NCBI RefSeq assembly: GCF_001425485.1
Contig: NZ_LMQW01000034.1
Span: forward strand, 1-64,000
Reading direction: 5' to 3'
DNA length: 64,000 nt
Source of the DNA: Aureimonas sp. Leaf427
Lineage (GTDB): Bacteria; Pseudomonadota; Alphaproteobacteria; Rhizobiales; Rhizobiaceae
Positions 53,150-62,232 of the stretch are shown one piece after another. The position numbers and the translations under genes were made by a program. The notes under the pieces are model-generated. The model was not told the origin of the DNA, made no database searches, and worked only from the letters and a program-made list of their open reading frames with translations. Every line of letters begins with the position of its first letter. Within the stretch, counting starts at the first letter, position 1.

Positions 53150-54834
53150 CGGACGGCGAGGACGCAGGCTGGCGCTTCCTGCCGGCCGAGGCGGAGCCAT
53201 CGGGCGATCTCGACGCCGCCCTCCGCGAGGGCCCGGCCGCCTTCGCCCGCGCGCTGCGGGACGGCCGTGCGCGGATCGGCGCCGGCCGCATGGCGGCGCG
53301 GCTGCGCGAGATGCCGAGCCGGCCGGCACCCGCCCTTCGGCTGCTGCTCGCCGCGCCCATCCAGCCGCAGTCGCTTCAGGATGCTCTGGACATCGCCTTC
53401 GCCGCCGTCGGCTTGCCCGTCGCCATCGAATCCGTCGAAGGCTTCGCCGCGCTGAGCCGCCGCTCGCAGGCGGGCGATCCGCCCGACTTCGTTCTGATGA
53501 TCGATCCCTCGCCGGGTGCGGAGCCGGACCCGGCGCTCGTCGCGCTGGCCGCCGATGGCGCGGGCGGGCTCGGGGCGCCGGTGGCGCTGGCGCGTTTCGG
53601 CGGGCCGCTCGCGCAAGCCTCCCTCGCGCGCGGCGTCGATCTCCTGACGGTCGGCGTGCCCGCCAAGACCGCGTTCGACCGCCGGTTTTCCGCAAGCTTC
53701 GGCACGATCCTGCGCCCGGCGGCTGCCGACGCCCTGGCCGATGCCGCGGGCGCCTGGGCCGCGCGCCTGAAGGGGCGGGCGCCGAAGCTCCTCGTCACCG
53801 ACCTCGACGGGACGCTCTGGGCCGGCATTCTCGGCGAGCGCTCGACGGCCGAGACCGGCGGCGCCCCGCCGCTGCATCGCGCCTACACGCAGGCGCTGAA
53901 GGACCTGTCGGGCCGCGGCTTCGTCCTCGCCGTCGCCAGCCGCAACGAGCCCGCCGACGTGGATGCGGCCTTTAGGAGCGGGGCGATGCAGCCGCTTTCG
54001 CGCGAGAACGTCGCGGCGGTCGCGGCCGGCTGGGAGGACAAGGCGGCGCTGGTCGAGCGAGTTCTGGCGGACCTCGGCCTCGGGGCGGAGCATGCGATCC
54101 TGATCGACGACGATCCGGTCAACTGCGCCAAGGTCGCCGCGCGGTTTCCTGCGATGGACGTCCGCCTCTTCGCCGGCGACGAAGGCGCCTTCGCCGCGAA
54201 GCTGCTTGCCGATCCGCTGCTTCTCGGCGGCGGGGCCGAGGCGGGGCTTCGGGCCGGGCGCTACCGCGCCAAGGCCGGGGTGGACCGCCTGCGGGCCGAG
54301 ACTCCTGATGTCGGGGCCTTTCTCGCCGCGCTCGGAACGCGGCTGACCTTCCAGCCGCTGGATGCCCCGAACATGGCGCGTGCGGCGGAGCTGGCGAGCC
54401 GGGTCAACCAGTTCGTGCTGCGCGACATCAGGCCGAACGTGCTCGATCTTTCCCGGCGCCGCTCGCCCTTCGACACGCTCGTCCGGCTGGACGATGCCTT
54501 TGGGTCGCATGGCATCGTCGGGCTGATGCTGGCTTCCGCCCGGGGCGAGACGCTCGTTCTCGACAATCTCTATCTCTCCTGCCGCGCGCTGGAGCGGGGC
54601 GTCGAGGATGCGATGCTGGCGGCGCTCGCCGATCGCGCCCGGGCCGCCGGGCTCGCCCGGATCGTCGGCCGGGTGGAGGATCTGCCGCGCAACGCGCCGG
54701 CCCGGGCCTTCGTCGCTCGCGTCGCAAGGCTCGCGGCGGACGGGAGCTTCGACTATTCTCCGCCCGAAGCGGGCGGGCCGGGAACGGGTGCGCCCGACAT
54801 CCGGTGGCAGGACGAAGAAGGTGAGACGCGATGA
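53146..54834 (+). CDS. FkbH-like HAD-IIIC protein
   Basis: A 562-residue protein with an N-terminal region (about 1-205), a HAD-IIIC domain with LLVTDLDGTLWAGILGE (DxDxT nucleophile) and ILIDDDPVNCAKVAARFP, and a C-terminal GNAT-like part (about 400-550). FkbH proteins load a three-carbon glyceryl unit from 1,3-bisphosphoglycerate onto an acyl carrier protein. The start is TTG overlapping the SpeD stop; the end overlaps the ACP start (ATGA). The adjacent ACP is the expected partner. The final product is unknown. Confidence 0.85.
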   Translation: MTDGEDAGWRFLPAEAEPSGDLDAALREGPAAFARALRDGRARIGAGRMAARLREMPSRPAPALRLLLAAPIQPQSLQDALDIAFAAVGLPVAIESVEGFAALSRRSQAGDPPDFVLMIDPSPGAEPDPALVALAADGAGGLGAPVALARFGGPLAQASLARGVDLLTVGVPAKTAFDRRFSASFGTILRPAAADALADAAGAWAARLKGRAPKLLVTDLDGTLWAGILGERSTAETGGAPPLHRAYTQALKDLSGRGFVLAVASRNEPADVDAAFRSGAMQPLSRENVAAVAAGWEDKAALVERVLADLGLGAEHAILIDDDPVNCAKVAARFPAMDVRLFAGDEGAFAAKLLADPLLLGGGAEAGLRAGRYRAKAGVDRLRAETPDVGAFLAALGTRLTFQPLDAPNMARAAELASRVNQFVLRDIRPNVLDLSRRRSPFDTLVRLDDAFGSHGIVGLMLASARGETLVLDNLYLSCRALERGVEDAMLAALADRARAAGLARIVGRVEDLPRNAPARAFVARVARLAADGSFDYSPPEAGGPGTGAPDIRWQDEEGETR

Positions 54835-55112
54835 GCCACGGACCCTCCGACGTCGTCCTCGCCAAGGTCGTCCATGCGCTCGCCGATGTTCTGAACGTGC
54901 CGAAGGAATCGATCGGCATCGAGACCCGCGCCGCCGATCTCGAAGCCTGGGACAGTTTCGGCCATGTGCGCATCGTGCTCGCGCTGGAACAGCTCTTCGG
55001 CATCGAGATGACCATGGCCGATATCGAGGCGGCCGACAGCGTCGCCGGGCTCTGTTCCGTCGTCGAGACCCGCACCGCCAGCGCCTGCGCGCCGGAAGCG
55101 CTGCTTCGCTGA
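54831..55112 (+). CDS. Acyl carrier protein, partner of the FkbH-like protein
   Basis: A 93-residue phosphopantetheine carrier. VLAKVVHALADVLNVPKESIGIETRAADLEAWDSFGHVRIVLALEQLFGIEM has Ser42 in the DSF motif (D41-S42-F). It is unrelated in detail to AcpXL at 33 kb. It overlaps the FkbH-like gene (ATGA), so a 1:1 supply is likely. Expected to be loaded with a glyceryl-type unit. Confidence 0.88.
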   Translation: MSHGPSDVVLAKVVHALADVLNVPKESIGIETRAADLEAWDSFGHVRIVLALEQLFGIEMTMADIEAADSVAGLCSVVETRTASACAPEALLR

Positions 55113-55138
55113 AACCTGCTGCGCCGGGCGGACCCCAG

Positions 55139-56341
55139 TCAGTAGGCGGTCTTGACGTGCTGGCGCTGGAAGGTCGTGCCGCCGCAGGCCGGGCAGCCCT
55201 TTTCCTTCAGGGCCTCGACCGTCGCGAAGGCCTCGCCGGCACCGACCAGAACGATCGTGCCGCAGGCCTTGCAGCGGTAGCGCCGCTCGCGCGGGCGCAC
55301 TTCGCCGGTGTAGATCGGCGCCGTGAAGCTGGCATCCGCCTCGGTCAGGGCGCGCGTCCGCTTCGTCGTGCGCAGTTCGATGAGCTGGCCGACCGAGCCG
55401 AGAATGGAAGCGCCGGCATAGGTGTTGAAGGACGGGCGGATGCGCGTCGCGACCAGCCCCATGTCCGTCAGCCGCGCCTGGATGTCGAGCATGTCGTCGG
55501 GCGCGAGATCGCCGAAGGAGAGGAAGCCGGGCAGGCCCGGCTCCCGGCGCAGGCCTTCGAGGCCCCGCGAGACGAAGAGGCTCATTCCGTCGACCGTATA
55601 GGGCGGGTCCGTCTGGAAGGTGTCGAAGCGCCGGTGAAGTTCCGGCGGCAGCGGCTCGCGCAGATCGTGGGGAACGATCTCGACGGGGTAGCCGTGGCGC
55701 TCGCCGGCGTCCTGCAGCTGGCGGATGCGGGCGGGGTCTAGCTCCAGCACGGTCAGGCGCTTCGGCTTGGCACCGATCGCCCGGCCGAGAAGCGATAGGG
55801 CGACGGATAGAGAATCGTCGTCGCCGAGAATCAGGATGTCGCGCCCCTCCAGAGCGCCGGCCTCGTGCATCGCCATCGCCCGCAGAACGGACGTTTCCGG
55901 CGTGCACGGCGCCTGATCCAGCGTCACGTCCACCGGGGGGCCGTCGGCGATATGGGCCGCCATCGCCGCGACGACGCTTTCCAGCGCCGCATCGAGAACG
56001 ATGCCGCGGCCCGCGCAGCAGGAGCAGCGGGGATCGTGGCGCGCGGACAGGCCGAGCGTGTCGCGGCAGACGGCAAGCCCGGCTTCGCTGAGCTCGACGC
56101 CCTGGCCCCGATCGAGAAGCCCCCGCGTTTCCAGCTCCCGGCGGACGGCGCCGAGAACGGGCAGGGGCATGCGCACGAGTTTCGCCAGATCGCGCAGCGG
56201 CAGCGCGCCCGCGCGAAACGCCGTCCGCAGCACCAGCGCGACGCCCTCGCGGCCCTCCCGCAGGTCGGTGGCTTCTGCGACGTCGTCGAGAAGATCGCGA
56301 GTCCGCGGAGTCGCTTGGGGCCCGTCGTGAAAGTCGGTCAT
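55139..56341 (-). CDS. Bis-aminopropyl spermidine synthase family protein (BpsA-like)
   Basis: A 400-residue protein with an N-terminal winged-helix-like part (about 45-90), a CSCCAGRG cysteine cluster (106-113), a Rossmann methyltransferase-like core with GDDD (173-176), LTVLELDPARI and TDPPYT (244-249), and a C-terminal zinc ribbon (YRCKACGTI, GCPACGGTTF). GDDD and DPPY are features of BpsA enzymes, which add aminopropyl groups from decarboxylated AdoMet to spermidine to give branched polyamines. It faces the SpeD-FkbH-ACP operon tail to tail, 26 bases apart. Start at 56341; the longer frame to 56707 enters a repeat. Confidence 0.85.
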   Translation of the reverse strand: MTDFHDGPQATPRTRDLLDDVAEATDLREGREGVALVLRTAFRAGALPLRDLAKLVRMPLPVLGAVRRELETRGLLDRGQGVELSEAGLAVCRDTLGLSARHDPRCSCCAGRGIVLDAALESVVAAMAAHIADGPPVDVTLDQAPCTPETSVLRAMAMHEAGALEGRDILILGDDDSLSVALSLLGRAIGAKPKRLTVLELDPARIRQLQDAGERHGYPVEIVPHDLREPLPPELHRRFDTFQTDPPYTVDGMSLFVSRGLEGLRREPGLPGFLSFGDLAPDDMLDIQARLTDMGLVATRIRPSFNTYAGASILGSVGQLIELRTTKRTRALTEADASFTAPIYTGEVRPRERRYRCKACGTIVLVGAGEAFATVEALKEKGCPACGGTTFQRQHVKTAY

Positions 56342-56487
56342 GAGCGGCTTAAAGCGCGGGCGGGGCGGGGAAGTCCAGAGCGGCGCGGAGGGAAAGAGCG
56401 AGTCGCCGGAGTCGGTTGGCGGGGTTTGTTGGGGTGGGGTGCGAAGCGGTTCATGGTTTGAATCAAGAGGGGCAGGCGTCTGCGGGA

Positions 56488-56631
56488 GGCACCCCCCTCT
56501 GGCCTGCCGGCCATCTCCCCCGCAAGGGTGGAGATCAGCTTGTCGCAAAGGGTGGAGGCTTTGATCCGCCGGTGAAGCTGCCGATCTCCCTCCTTGCGGG
56601 GGAGATGGCCGGCAGGCCAGAGGGGGGTGCC
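56488..56631. repeat. RIME-like palindromic intergenic repeat
   Basis: A perfect 40-base inverted repeat (56488-56527 with 56592-56631), extending with few mismatches to about 52 bases per arm (56539, 56580). The arms hold GGCACCCCCCTCTGGCCTGC and CCATCTCCCCCGCAAGG. These sequences resemble the RIME elements scattered in Rhizobiales intergenic regions. The transcript would fold into a very long hairpin. It lies in the 328-base gap between BpsA-like and RND genes. Confidence 0.85.
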
Positions 56632-56669
56632 TTCGCATAAACGTCTTCCAATCCTCCCCCTCCGCCGCA

Positions 56670-59600
56670 TCACTCTGCCGCCGGCTGCATCTCGTCCCGT
56701 CCCTCATCCCCCCGCGACCGATGCGGGAAGTCCGTGACCTGCTTGCGCTGTTCCGGCCGCTCGTCGGTGAGCCGTGGCCGCTCGGCCGGCGCGGGAAGCG
56801 CGGGCACGGCTTCGGGCGCCGCCAGAGCCGGCATGGTCCCGTCCATGCTCTCGGAGGGGTTCGGCTTCAGGAGCCGCCCGAAGACGCGGCCGACGCCGTG
56901 GCTGAGATCGTCCATCAGCGTGTAGACGGAGGGGATGAAGACGAGGCTCAGCACCGTCGAGACGAGGAGGCCGCCGATCACGGCGATGGCCATCGGCGCG
57001 CGGAACTCGCCGCCTTCGCCGGATGCCATCGCGGCCGGAACCATGCCGGCGGCCATGGCGAGCGTCGTCATGATGATGGGGCGGGCGCGCTTGCGGCCGG
57101 CATCGATGATCGCGTCGCGCTGGCTCATGCCGTGCTTCTCCTGCTCCACCGCGAAATCGACGAGCATGATCGAGTTCTTGGTAACGATGCCCATCAGCAT
57201 GAGGATGCCGATGACGACGGGCATGGAGACCGCCGTGTTCGTCAGAAGCAGCGCGCCGACGACGCCGCCGACCGAGAGCGGCAGCGAGGCGAGGATGGTG
57301 ATGGGCAGGAAGACGCTGCCGAAGAGGAGAATGAGGACGACGAGCACCATCATGATGCCCGCGCCCATCGCCGAGGCGAAGCCCGCGAAGACCTCCGCCT
57401 GAATCTCGGCGTCGCCGACCTCCTGCACGCGCACGCCCTCCGGCATGCCGGTGATGGCGGGCAGGGTCATGATGCGGGCGGAGCCTTCGCCCAGTTCATG
57501 GCCGGGCGCCATGTCCGTGCCGACCTTGACCAGTCGGTCGCGGTCGTAGCGGTCGATCGTCGAGGGGCCTTGGCCGAAGCCGATCTCGGCCACGGCCTCC
57601 AGCGGCACGGCCTTGCCCGAGGCGGTCGTGACGCGCAGGCTCCGCACGGTCGAGAGGTCCTCGCGTGCGGCTTCCTCGAGCTGCACGCGGATCGGCACTT
57701 GACGCGTGCCGACGTTGAACTTGGCGAGATTGGCGCCGACGTCGCCGATCGTGGCGACGCGTACCGTCTCGGAGATCGCGTCGGGCGCGATGCCGAGGTC
57801 GGAGGCCTCGTCGAGGCGCGGCCGGATGCGGATTTCCGGCCGGGCGAAGGAGGCCATGGCCGACGGATTGGCGAAGATCGGATCGCGCCGCATCTGGCTT
57901 TCCAGATTGGCCGCGACCTCGGCGACCTTGGCGCCGCCCTGCCCGAGAATGCCGACGGAAAGCTCCCGATCGCCGCGGTCGTTGACGTAGAAGGACCGGA
58001 TGTCGGGAATGGCGGCGAGCCGTTCGGCGATCACGGGTTCCATTTGGCCCTGGCTGCGCGTGCGCTGGAACTTGCGCGTCAGGTTGATCGTCAGCGCGGC
58101 CCGGCGCACCTCCAGCGTGCCGGTCGGGCTGGCGCCGCCGATGACGAGCACGCTGCGCACCTCCGGCAGTTCGCGAATGCTGGCGACGGCCCGGTCCGTG
58201 ACCTCCTCGGTGCGCGCCAGCGTCGAGCCCGGCGGCAGTTCGAGCGAGACGACGATGCGCGAGGCGTCCTCCTTCGGAATGAAGCCGGTCGGCAGGTTCT
58301 TCGTCAGGCCGAGGGAGAAGACGAAGAGGCCGATGCCGACGAAGAGCGTCACCCAGCGCATGCCGAAGGGAATGCGAAGGCGTCGGCGCAGGCCGTCGGG
58401 CCCCGTGCGATGGAAGGGCGTCCAGATGCGGAACGTGTGGATCGTGCCGCGCAGGAAGCCCGTATAGGCGCGCATGAGCGGGCCGTCGCGCTCTTCGTCG
58501 GCATGGGGCCGGTTGAGATAGGCGAAGAGGATCGCAAGGACGACGACCGACGCCATCACGCCGAGGAACAGCTCCGACGCGCGGTCGAAGGAGACCGGCG
58601 GCAGGCTCGCCGCATAGGGCGCGAGGAAGCTTGCGAGCGCATTGGCGGGATCGGCGGTGCTGAGGGCGGCCAGCCCGAAGAGGGCGCCGACGGCAAGGCC
58701 GCCGAGCGGGGCGAGGATCGTCAGGTAGCGCCGGAGCAGCCTGCGGAAGCCGGGCCCGGTGTGGCGATGCGGGCGGAAGAAGTAGGCGGCGAGCATCGGC
58801 GTGATCAGGCGGGCGACGAGCAGCGAGAAGAAGACCGCGACCGCCACGGTTAGGCCGAACTGCTTGAAATACTGGCCCGCGACGCCGCCCATGAAGGAGA
58901 CCGGCGCGAAGACGGCCATGATCGTCAGCGTGATCGCGATGACGGCGAGGCCGATCTCGTCGGCCGCCTCCATCGAGGCGCGGTAGGGCGACTTCTTCAT
59001 CGCCATATGGCGCTCGATGTTCTCGATCTCGACGATGGCGTCGTCGACGAGAATGCCCGTCACCAGCGTGATGGCGAGAAGGCTGACGAGGTTCAGCGAG
59101 AAGCCCATCATCGCCATGGCCCAGAAGGTGGGGATGGCGGCGAGCGGCAGCGTGATGGCGGCGACCGCCGTCGCGCGCCAGTCGCGCAGGAAGAGAAGCA
59201 CGACGATGACGGCGAGCAGCGCGCCCTCGGCGAGCGTCTCCATCGCCGATTCGAAATTGCCGTAGGTGTAGGTGACGGAATTGTCGATGTTGGAGAAGGT
59301 GACGTCCGGATAGGCTTGGCCGAGTTCGGCGACCTTGGCGTCCGCGACATCGGCGACCGAGGCGTCGCTCGCGCCCTTGGAGCGATAGATCGAGAAGGCG
59401 ACGACGGGCGCGCCGTCCAGCCGGGCGAAAGAGCGTGGCTCCTCCCAGGCGTCGACGACCGCGCCGAGTTCGGCCAGCCGCACCTGACGGCCACCCGGCA
59501 GCGAGATGCGCGTCGTCGCGAGGCCCTCGACGGTGGCGGCGGAGGAGAGGGTGCGGATCGCCTGTTCCTGCCCGCCGAACTCGCCGCGACCACCGGAGAG

Positions 59601-60245
59601 ATCGACATTGGTCGAGCGGAGCTGGCGGTTCACCTCGGCCGCGGTGACGCCGAGCGCGGCCAGCCGGTCGGGATCGAGCCGGACCTGGATTTCGCGCTCG
59701 ACGCCGCCCATGCGCTCGACCCGGCCGACGCCCTTCAGCCCCTGGAGCGCGCGCACGACGATGTCGTCCACGAACCAGGAGAGCTGCTCGGGCGTCTTGC
59801 CCGGCGAGGAGGCGGCATAGGTGACGATCGACTGGTTCTCGACCTCGATGCGCTGAACGATCGGCTCCTCCACCGTGCGCGGCAGGTCCGAGCGGATCTT
59901 GGCGATGGCGTCCTTCACGTCGTTCAGGGCGCGGTCGGTGTCGACCTCCAGCCGGAACTCGGCCGCCGTCACGGACTGGCCGTCGGTGATGGTGGAGGTG
60001 ATGTGCTTGATGCCGGTGACGCCGGCCATGGCGTCCTCGATCCGCTTCGTCACCTGCGTCTCCAGCTCGGAGGGCGCCGAGCCCTGCTCGACGACGGTGA
60101 CGGCGATGACGGGAACGTCGATGTTGGGAAAGCGCGTGATCGGCAGGTTGATGAAGCTGACGACGCCGAGCGCCACCAGAACCACGAAGAGAAGGATCGG
60201 CGGAACCGGGTTTCTGATCGCCCAGCCGGAGATGTTGAGGTTCAC
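56670..60245 (-). CDS. RND efflux transporter permease (HAE1 family)
   Basis: A 1191-residue inner-membrane pump subunit of the AcrB/MexB fold. It opens with a membrane helix (NPVPPILLFVVLVALGVVSFINLPITRFPNIDVPVIAVTV). The proton-relay region has GILVDDAIVEIENIERHMA, and the second half has VLILLFGSVFLPITILASLPLSVGGVVGALLL and MGIVTKNSIMLVDFAVEQEKHG. About 100 extra C-terminal residues are proline/glutamate-rich. Its start overlaps the adaptor stop, and a TetR gene precedes the adaptor. No outer-membrane channel is encoded here. Confidence 0.92.
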   Translation of the reverse strand: MNLNISGWAIRNPVPPILLFVVLVALGVVSFINLPITRFPNIDVPVIAVTVVEQGSAPSELETQVTKRIEDAMAGVTGIKHITSTITDGQSVTAAEFRLEVDTDRALNDVKDAIAKIRSDLPRTVEEPIVQRIEVENQSIVTYAASSPGKTPEQLSWFVDDIVVRALQGLKGVGRVERMGGVEREIQVRLDPDRLAALGVTAAEVNRQLRSTNVDLSGGRGEFGGQEQAIRTLSSAATVEGLATTRISLPGGRQVRLAELGAVVDAWEEPRSFARLDGAPVVAFSIYRSKGASDASVADVADAKVAELGQAYPDVTFSNIDNSVTYTYGNFESAMETLAEGALLAVIVVLLFLRDWRATAVAAITLPLAAIPTFWAMAMMGFSLNLVSLLAITLVTGILVDDAIVEIENIERHMAMKKSPYRASMEAADEIGLAVIAITLTIMAVFAPVSFMGGVAGQYFKQFGLTVAVAVFFSLLVARLITPMLAAYFFRPHRHTGPGFRRLLRRYLTILAPLGGLAVGALFGLAALSTADPANALASFLAPYAASLPPVSFDRASELFLGVMASVVVLAILFAYLNRPHADEERDGPLMRAYTGFLRGTIHTFRIWTPFHRTGPDGLRRRLRIPFGMRWVTLFVGIGLFVFSLGLTKNLPTGFIPKEDASRIVVSLELPPGSTLARTEEVTDRAVASIRELPEVRSVLVIGGASPTGTLEVRRAALTINLTRKFQRTRSQGQMEPVIAERLAAIPDIRSFYVNDRGDRELSVGILGQGGAKVAEVAANLESQMRRDPIFANPSAMASFARPEIRIRPRLDEASDLGIAPDAISETVRVATIGDVGANLAKFNVGTRQVPIRVQLEEAAREDLSTVRSLRVTTASGKAVPLEAVAEIGFGQGPSTIDRYDRDRLVKVGTDMAPGHELGEGSARIMTLPAITGMPEGVRVQEVGDAEIQAEVFAGFASAMGAGIMMVLVVLILLFGSVFLPITILASLPLSVGGVVGALLLTNTAVSMPVVIGILMLMGIVTKNSIMLVDFAVEQEKHGMSQRDAIIDAGRKRARPIIMTTLAMAAGMVPAAMASGEGGEFRAPMAIAVIGGLLVSTVLSLVFIPSVYTLMDDLSHGVGRVFGRLLKPNPSESMDGTMPALAAPEAVPALPAPAERPRLTDERPEQRKQVTDFPHRSRGDEGRDEMQPAAE

Positions 60246-61429
60246 GTTCTCACCTCCGCGGCCCCAGCCGCTTCCTCGACAGGCGTGACGAGATCGCCGT
60301 CGCGCACGAAGGTGCCGGCCCGCGAGACGATGTCTTCGCCGCCGGACAGGCCCTTCACGATCTCGATCTCGCCGCCGGACTGGATGCCGGTCGCGACCGC
60401 GCGCGTCTCGACCTTGCCGTCCCGAACGACCTGCACGCGGGCGCCTCTCTCGTCGACCACGACGGCCGTCTGCGGCACGGCGAGACCGGTGGAGCGCGCC
60501 GTCTCGACGCTGCCCCGCGCGAAGGCGCCCGTGCGCAGCGCGTCGGACGGGGGCAGGGCGATGCGCACGCGGCCGAGGCGGGTCGTCTCGTCCACCTTCG
60601 GCGATACGAGCCGGATCTCGCCGGCCACCGCCTCGCCGCCGCCGGACAGGGTGACGGTCACCCGCTGGCCCTGCCGGAGCGTGTTCAGAACGGTCTCGCT
60701 GACCTCCGCGTCGAGTTCGATCAGCCCGTCCCGCGCCATTTCGAAGAGGCCGCCGGAGGCGACGGAGACGACCGAGCCGAGACGCGCGGCGCGCGAGAGG
60801 ACGAGGCCGGCGGTCGGCGCCTTGATGTCGGTCTTGGCGCGCCGAAGCTCCTGCTCGCGGCGCTCGGCCAGCGCGATGGCGCGGTCGGCCTCCGCGGCGG
60901 TCGCGGCCTGCCTGGCGGAGGCGAGGCGCGCCCGCGCGCTGGCCGCGGCCGAAACGCGCTGGTCGAGCACGTCCTGGCCGACGATGCCCTTCTGCTGCAG
61001 CGGCTGCGTGCGGGCCAGCGCCGCTTCGGCCTCGATGCTGGCCGATTGCGCCTCTTCGATCTGGCTGCGGGCCTGCGCGATCGCGGCCTCCGTGCGGCTG
61101 ATCTGCGACTGGTTGCGCGCCAGCTCGATCTCGATCGTATCGGTGGACAGCTTGGCCAGAACGGCGCCGGCTTCCACGCGGTCGCCTTCGTCGGCGAGCA
61201 GAGCCTCGATGCGCAGCCCCTCGATATCGGTGCCGACGACCACCGTCTCGCGGGGCACGAGCGTGCCGGTGACGGTGACGCGGGCGACCAGATCGCGGGA
61301 GACGACGGGCACGACGGTGACGCTCGGCGGTTTCGGCGCCGCGGTCGAGACGGGCGCCGGCTCCTCGGCCCGGACGGCCAGAACGGCGGCGAGCAGCGAG
61401 ACGAGAAGGGCGAGCGGGCGGAGCAGCAT
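60242..61429 (-). CDS. RND efflux periplasmic adaptor subunit
   Basis: About 395 residues: signal peptide or anchor (LLRPLALLVSLLAAVLAVRA), biotinyl-lipoyl-like halves (ETVVVGTDIEGLRIEALLADEGDRVEAGAVLAKL), a long coiled-coil hairpin (about 95-205, repeated Ala/Arg/Gln/Glu heptads) and a beta-barrel. The frame extends to 61492, but the ATG at 61429 sits just before the hydrophobic segment. It bridges the permease to an outer-membrane channel. Its stop overlaps the permease start. Confidence 0.88.
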   Translation of the reverse strand: MLLRPLALLVSLLAAVLAVRAEEPAPVSTAAPKPPSVTVVPVVSRDLVARVTVTGTLVPRETVVVGTDIEGLRIEALLADEGDRVEAGAVLAKLSTDTIEIELARNQSQISRTEAAIAQARSQIEEAQSASIEAEAALARTQPLQQKGIVGQDVLDQRVSAAASARARLASARQAATAAEADRAIALAERREQELRRAKTDIKAPTAGLVLSRAARLGSVVSVASGGLFEMARDGLIELDAEVSETVLNTLRQGQRVTVTLSGGGEAVAGEIRLVSPKVDETTRLGRVRIALPPSDALRTGAFARGSVETARSTGLAVPQTAVVVDERGARVQVVRDGKVETRAVATGIQSGGEIEIVKGLSGGEDIVSRAGTFVRDGDLVTPVEEAAGAAEVRT

Positions 61430-61488
61430 GGACGGTCTCTGGAACGGCTGGAAGCGGCGGGTGCGAGCGGGGCGGGGGCCGGAAGGTC

Positions 61489-62127
61489 TCATGGCGAAGC
61501 CGGCTCCGAGAGAAGGACCGCCGTCACCATCCGCCGAAGATACGGCTCCATCGCGGCGAGATCGACGTCGCGCTCCAGCTGAAGGCGCATGACGAGACCG
61601 TCGGACATGGCAAAGAGCATGACGATCGCGATGTCGAGATCGACACCGGCTCCGATCTCGCCGCGCTCCTGCGCCTCGACCAGGGCCGCGCGGATGATGT
61701 CGCGGATTTCGGCCTCGATCGCGTGGAAGCGCTCGCCGATGGCCGTGTTGCGGATGCTCTCGGAGACGATCTCCACGAGCAGTCCGCCGGTGTGGGGGGC
61801 CACCGACTGCGCGAGATAGTCCATCGCCGCACCGACGATCCGATCGACGAGAGAGCCCGGGCGGAGGAACATCTGCATCGACGCGCCGGCGGAGTGACGC
61901 TCCTCCTCGGCGATCGCCTCGATGATGGCGTCCTTGCTGGGGAAGTAGCGGTAGAGCGCGCCGGGGCTCATCGCCGCCTCCGCGCAGATCTGTCCCATGG
62001 AGGCCCCGTGGAAGCCTGCTCTGGCGAAACAGGCGCGAGCGGCGTCGAGCACCTGCCGGCGACGCTGATCCTGAGCGCTCGACGGGGCGGCGCTTGCCTC
62101 CTCCAACACTGCGACAGACGAGGCCAA
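61489..62127 (-). CDS. TetR-family transcriptional regulator
   Basis: A 212-residue repressor. The N-terminal helix-turn-helix is RRRQVLDAARACFARAGFHGASMGQICAEAAMSPGALYRYFPSKDAIIEAIAEEE; the C-terminal ligand domain is helical. It is first in the leftward operon with the RND adaptor and permease, the usual arrangement for ligand-relieved control of efflux. The start is TTG with AGGGA about seven bases upstream; a GTG six codons later is possible. Confidence 0.87.
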   Translation of the reverse strand: MASSVAVLEEASAAPSSAQDQRRRQVLDAARACFARAGFHGASMGQICAEAAMSPGALYRYFPSKDAIIEAIAEEERHSAGASMQMFLRPGSLVDRIVGAAMDYLAQSVAPHTGGLLVEIVSESIRNTAIGERFHAIEAEIRDIIRAALVEAQERGEIGAGVDLDIAIVMLFAMSDGLVMRLQLERDVDLAAMEPYLRRMVTAVLLSEPASP

Positions 62128-62232
62128 GCGGAGATCCCTAGCGAGAGCGAACGATCGTTCTCATACTGGATGCTGCAATGCACGTAAAGGCTCGTCCCGT
62201 CGCATCGGCGGGCCGCGTCGATCCGTCCGGGC

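Noticed and set aside
56721-61592. Large plus-strand frames (710 and 861 residues)
   Set aside because: They are antisense to the RND permease and adaptor, whose family motifs are unmistakable. The frames are Arg/Asp/His/Gly-rich shadows.
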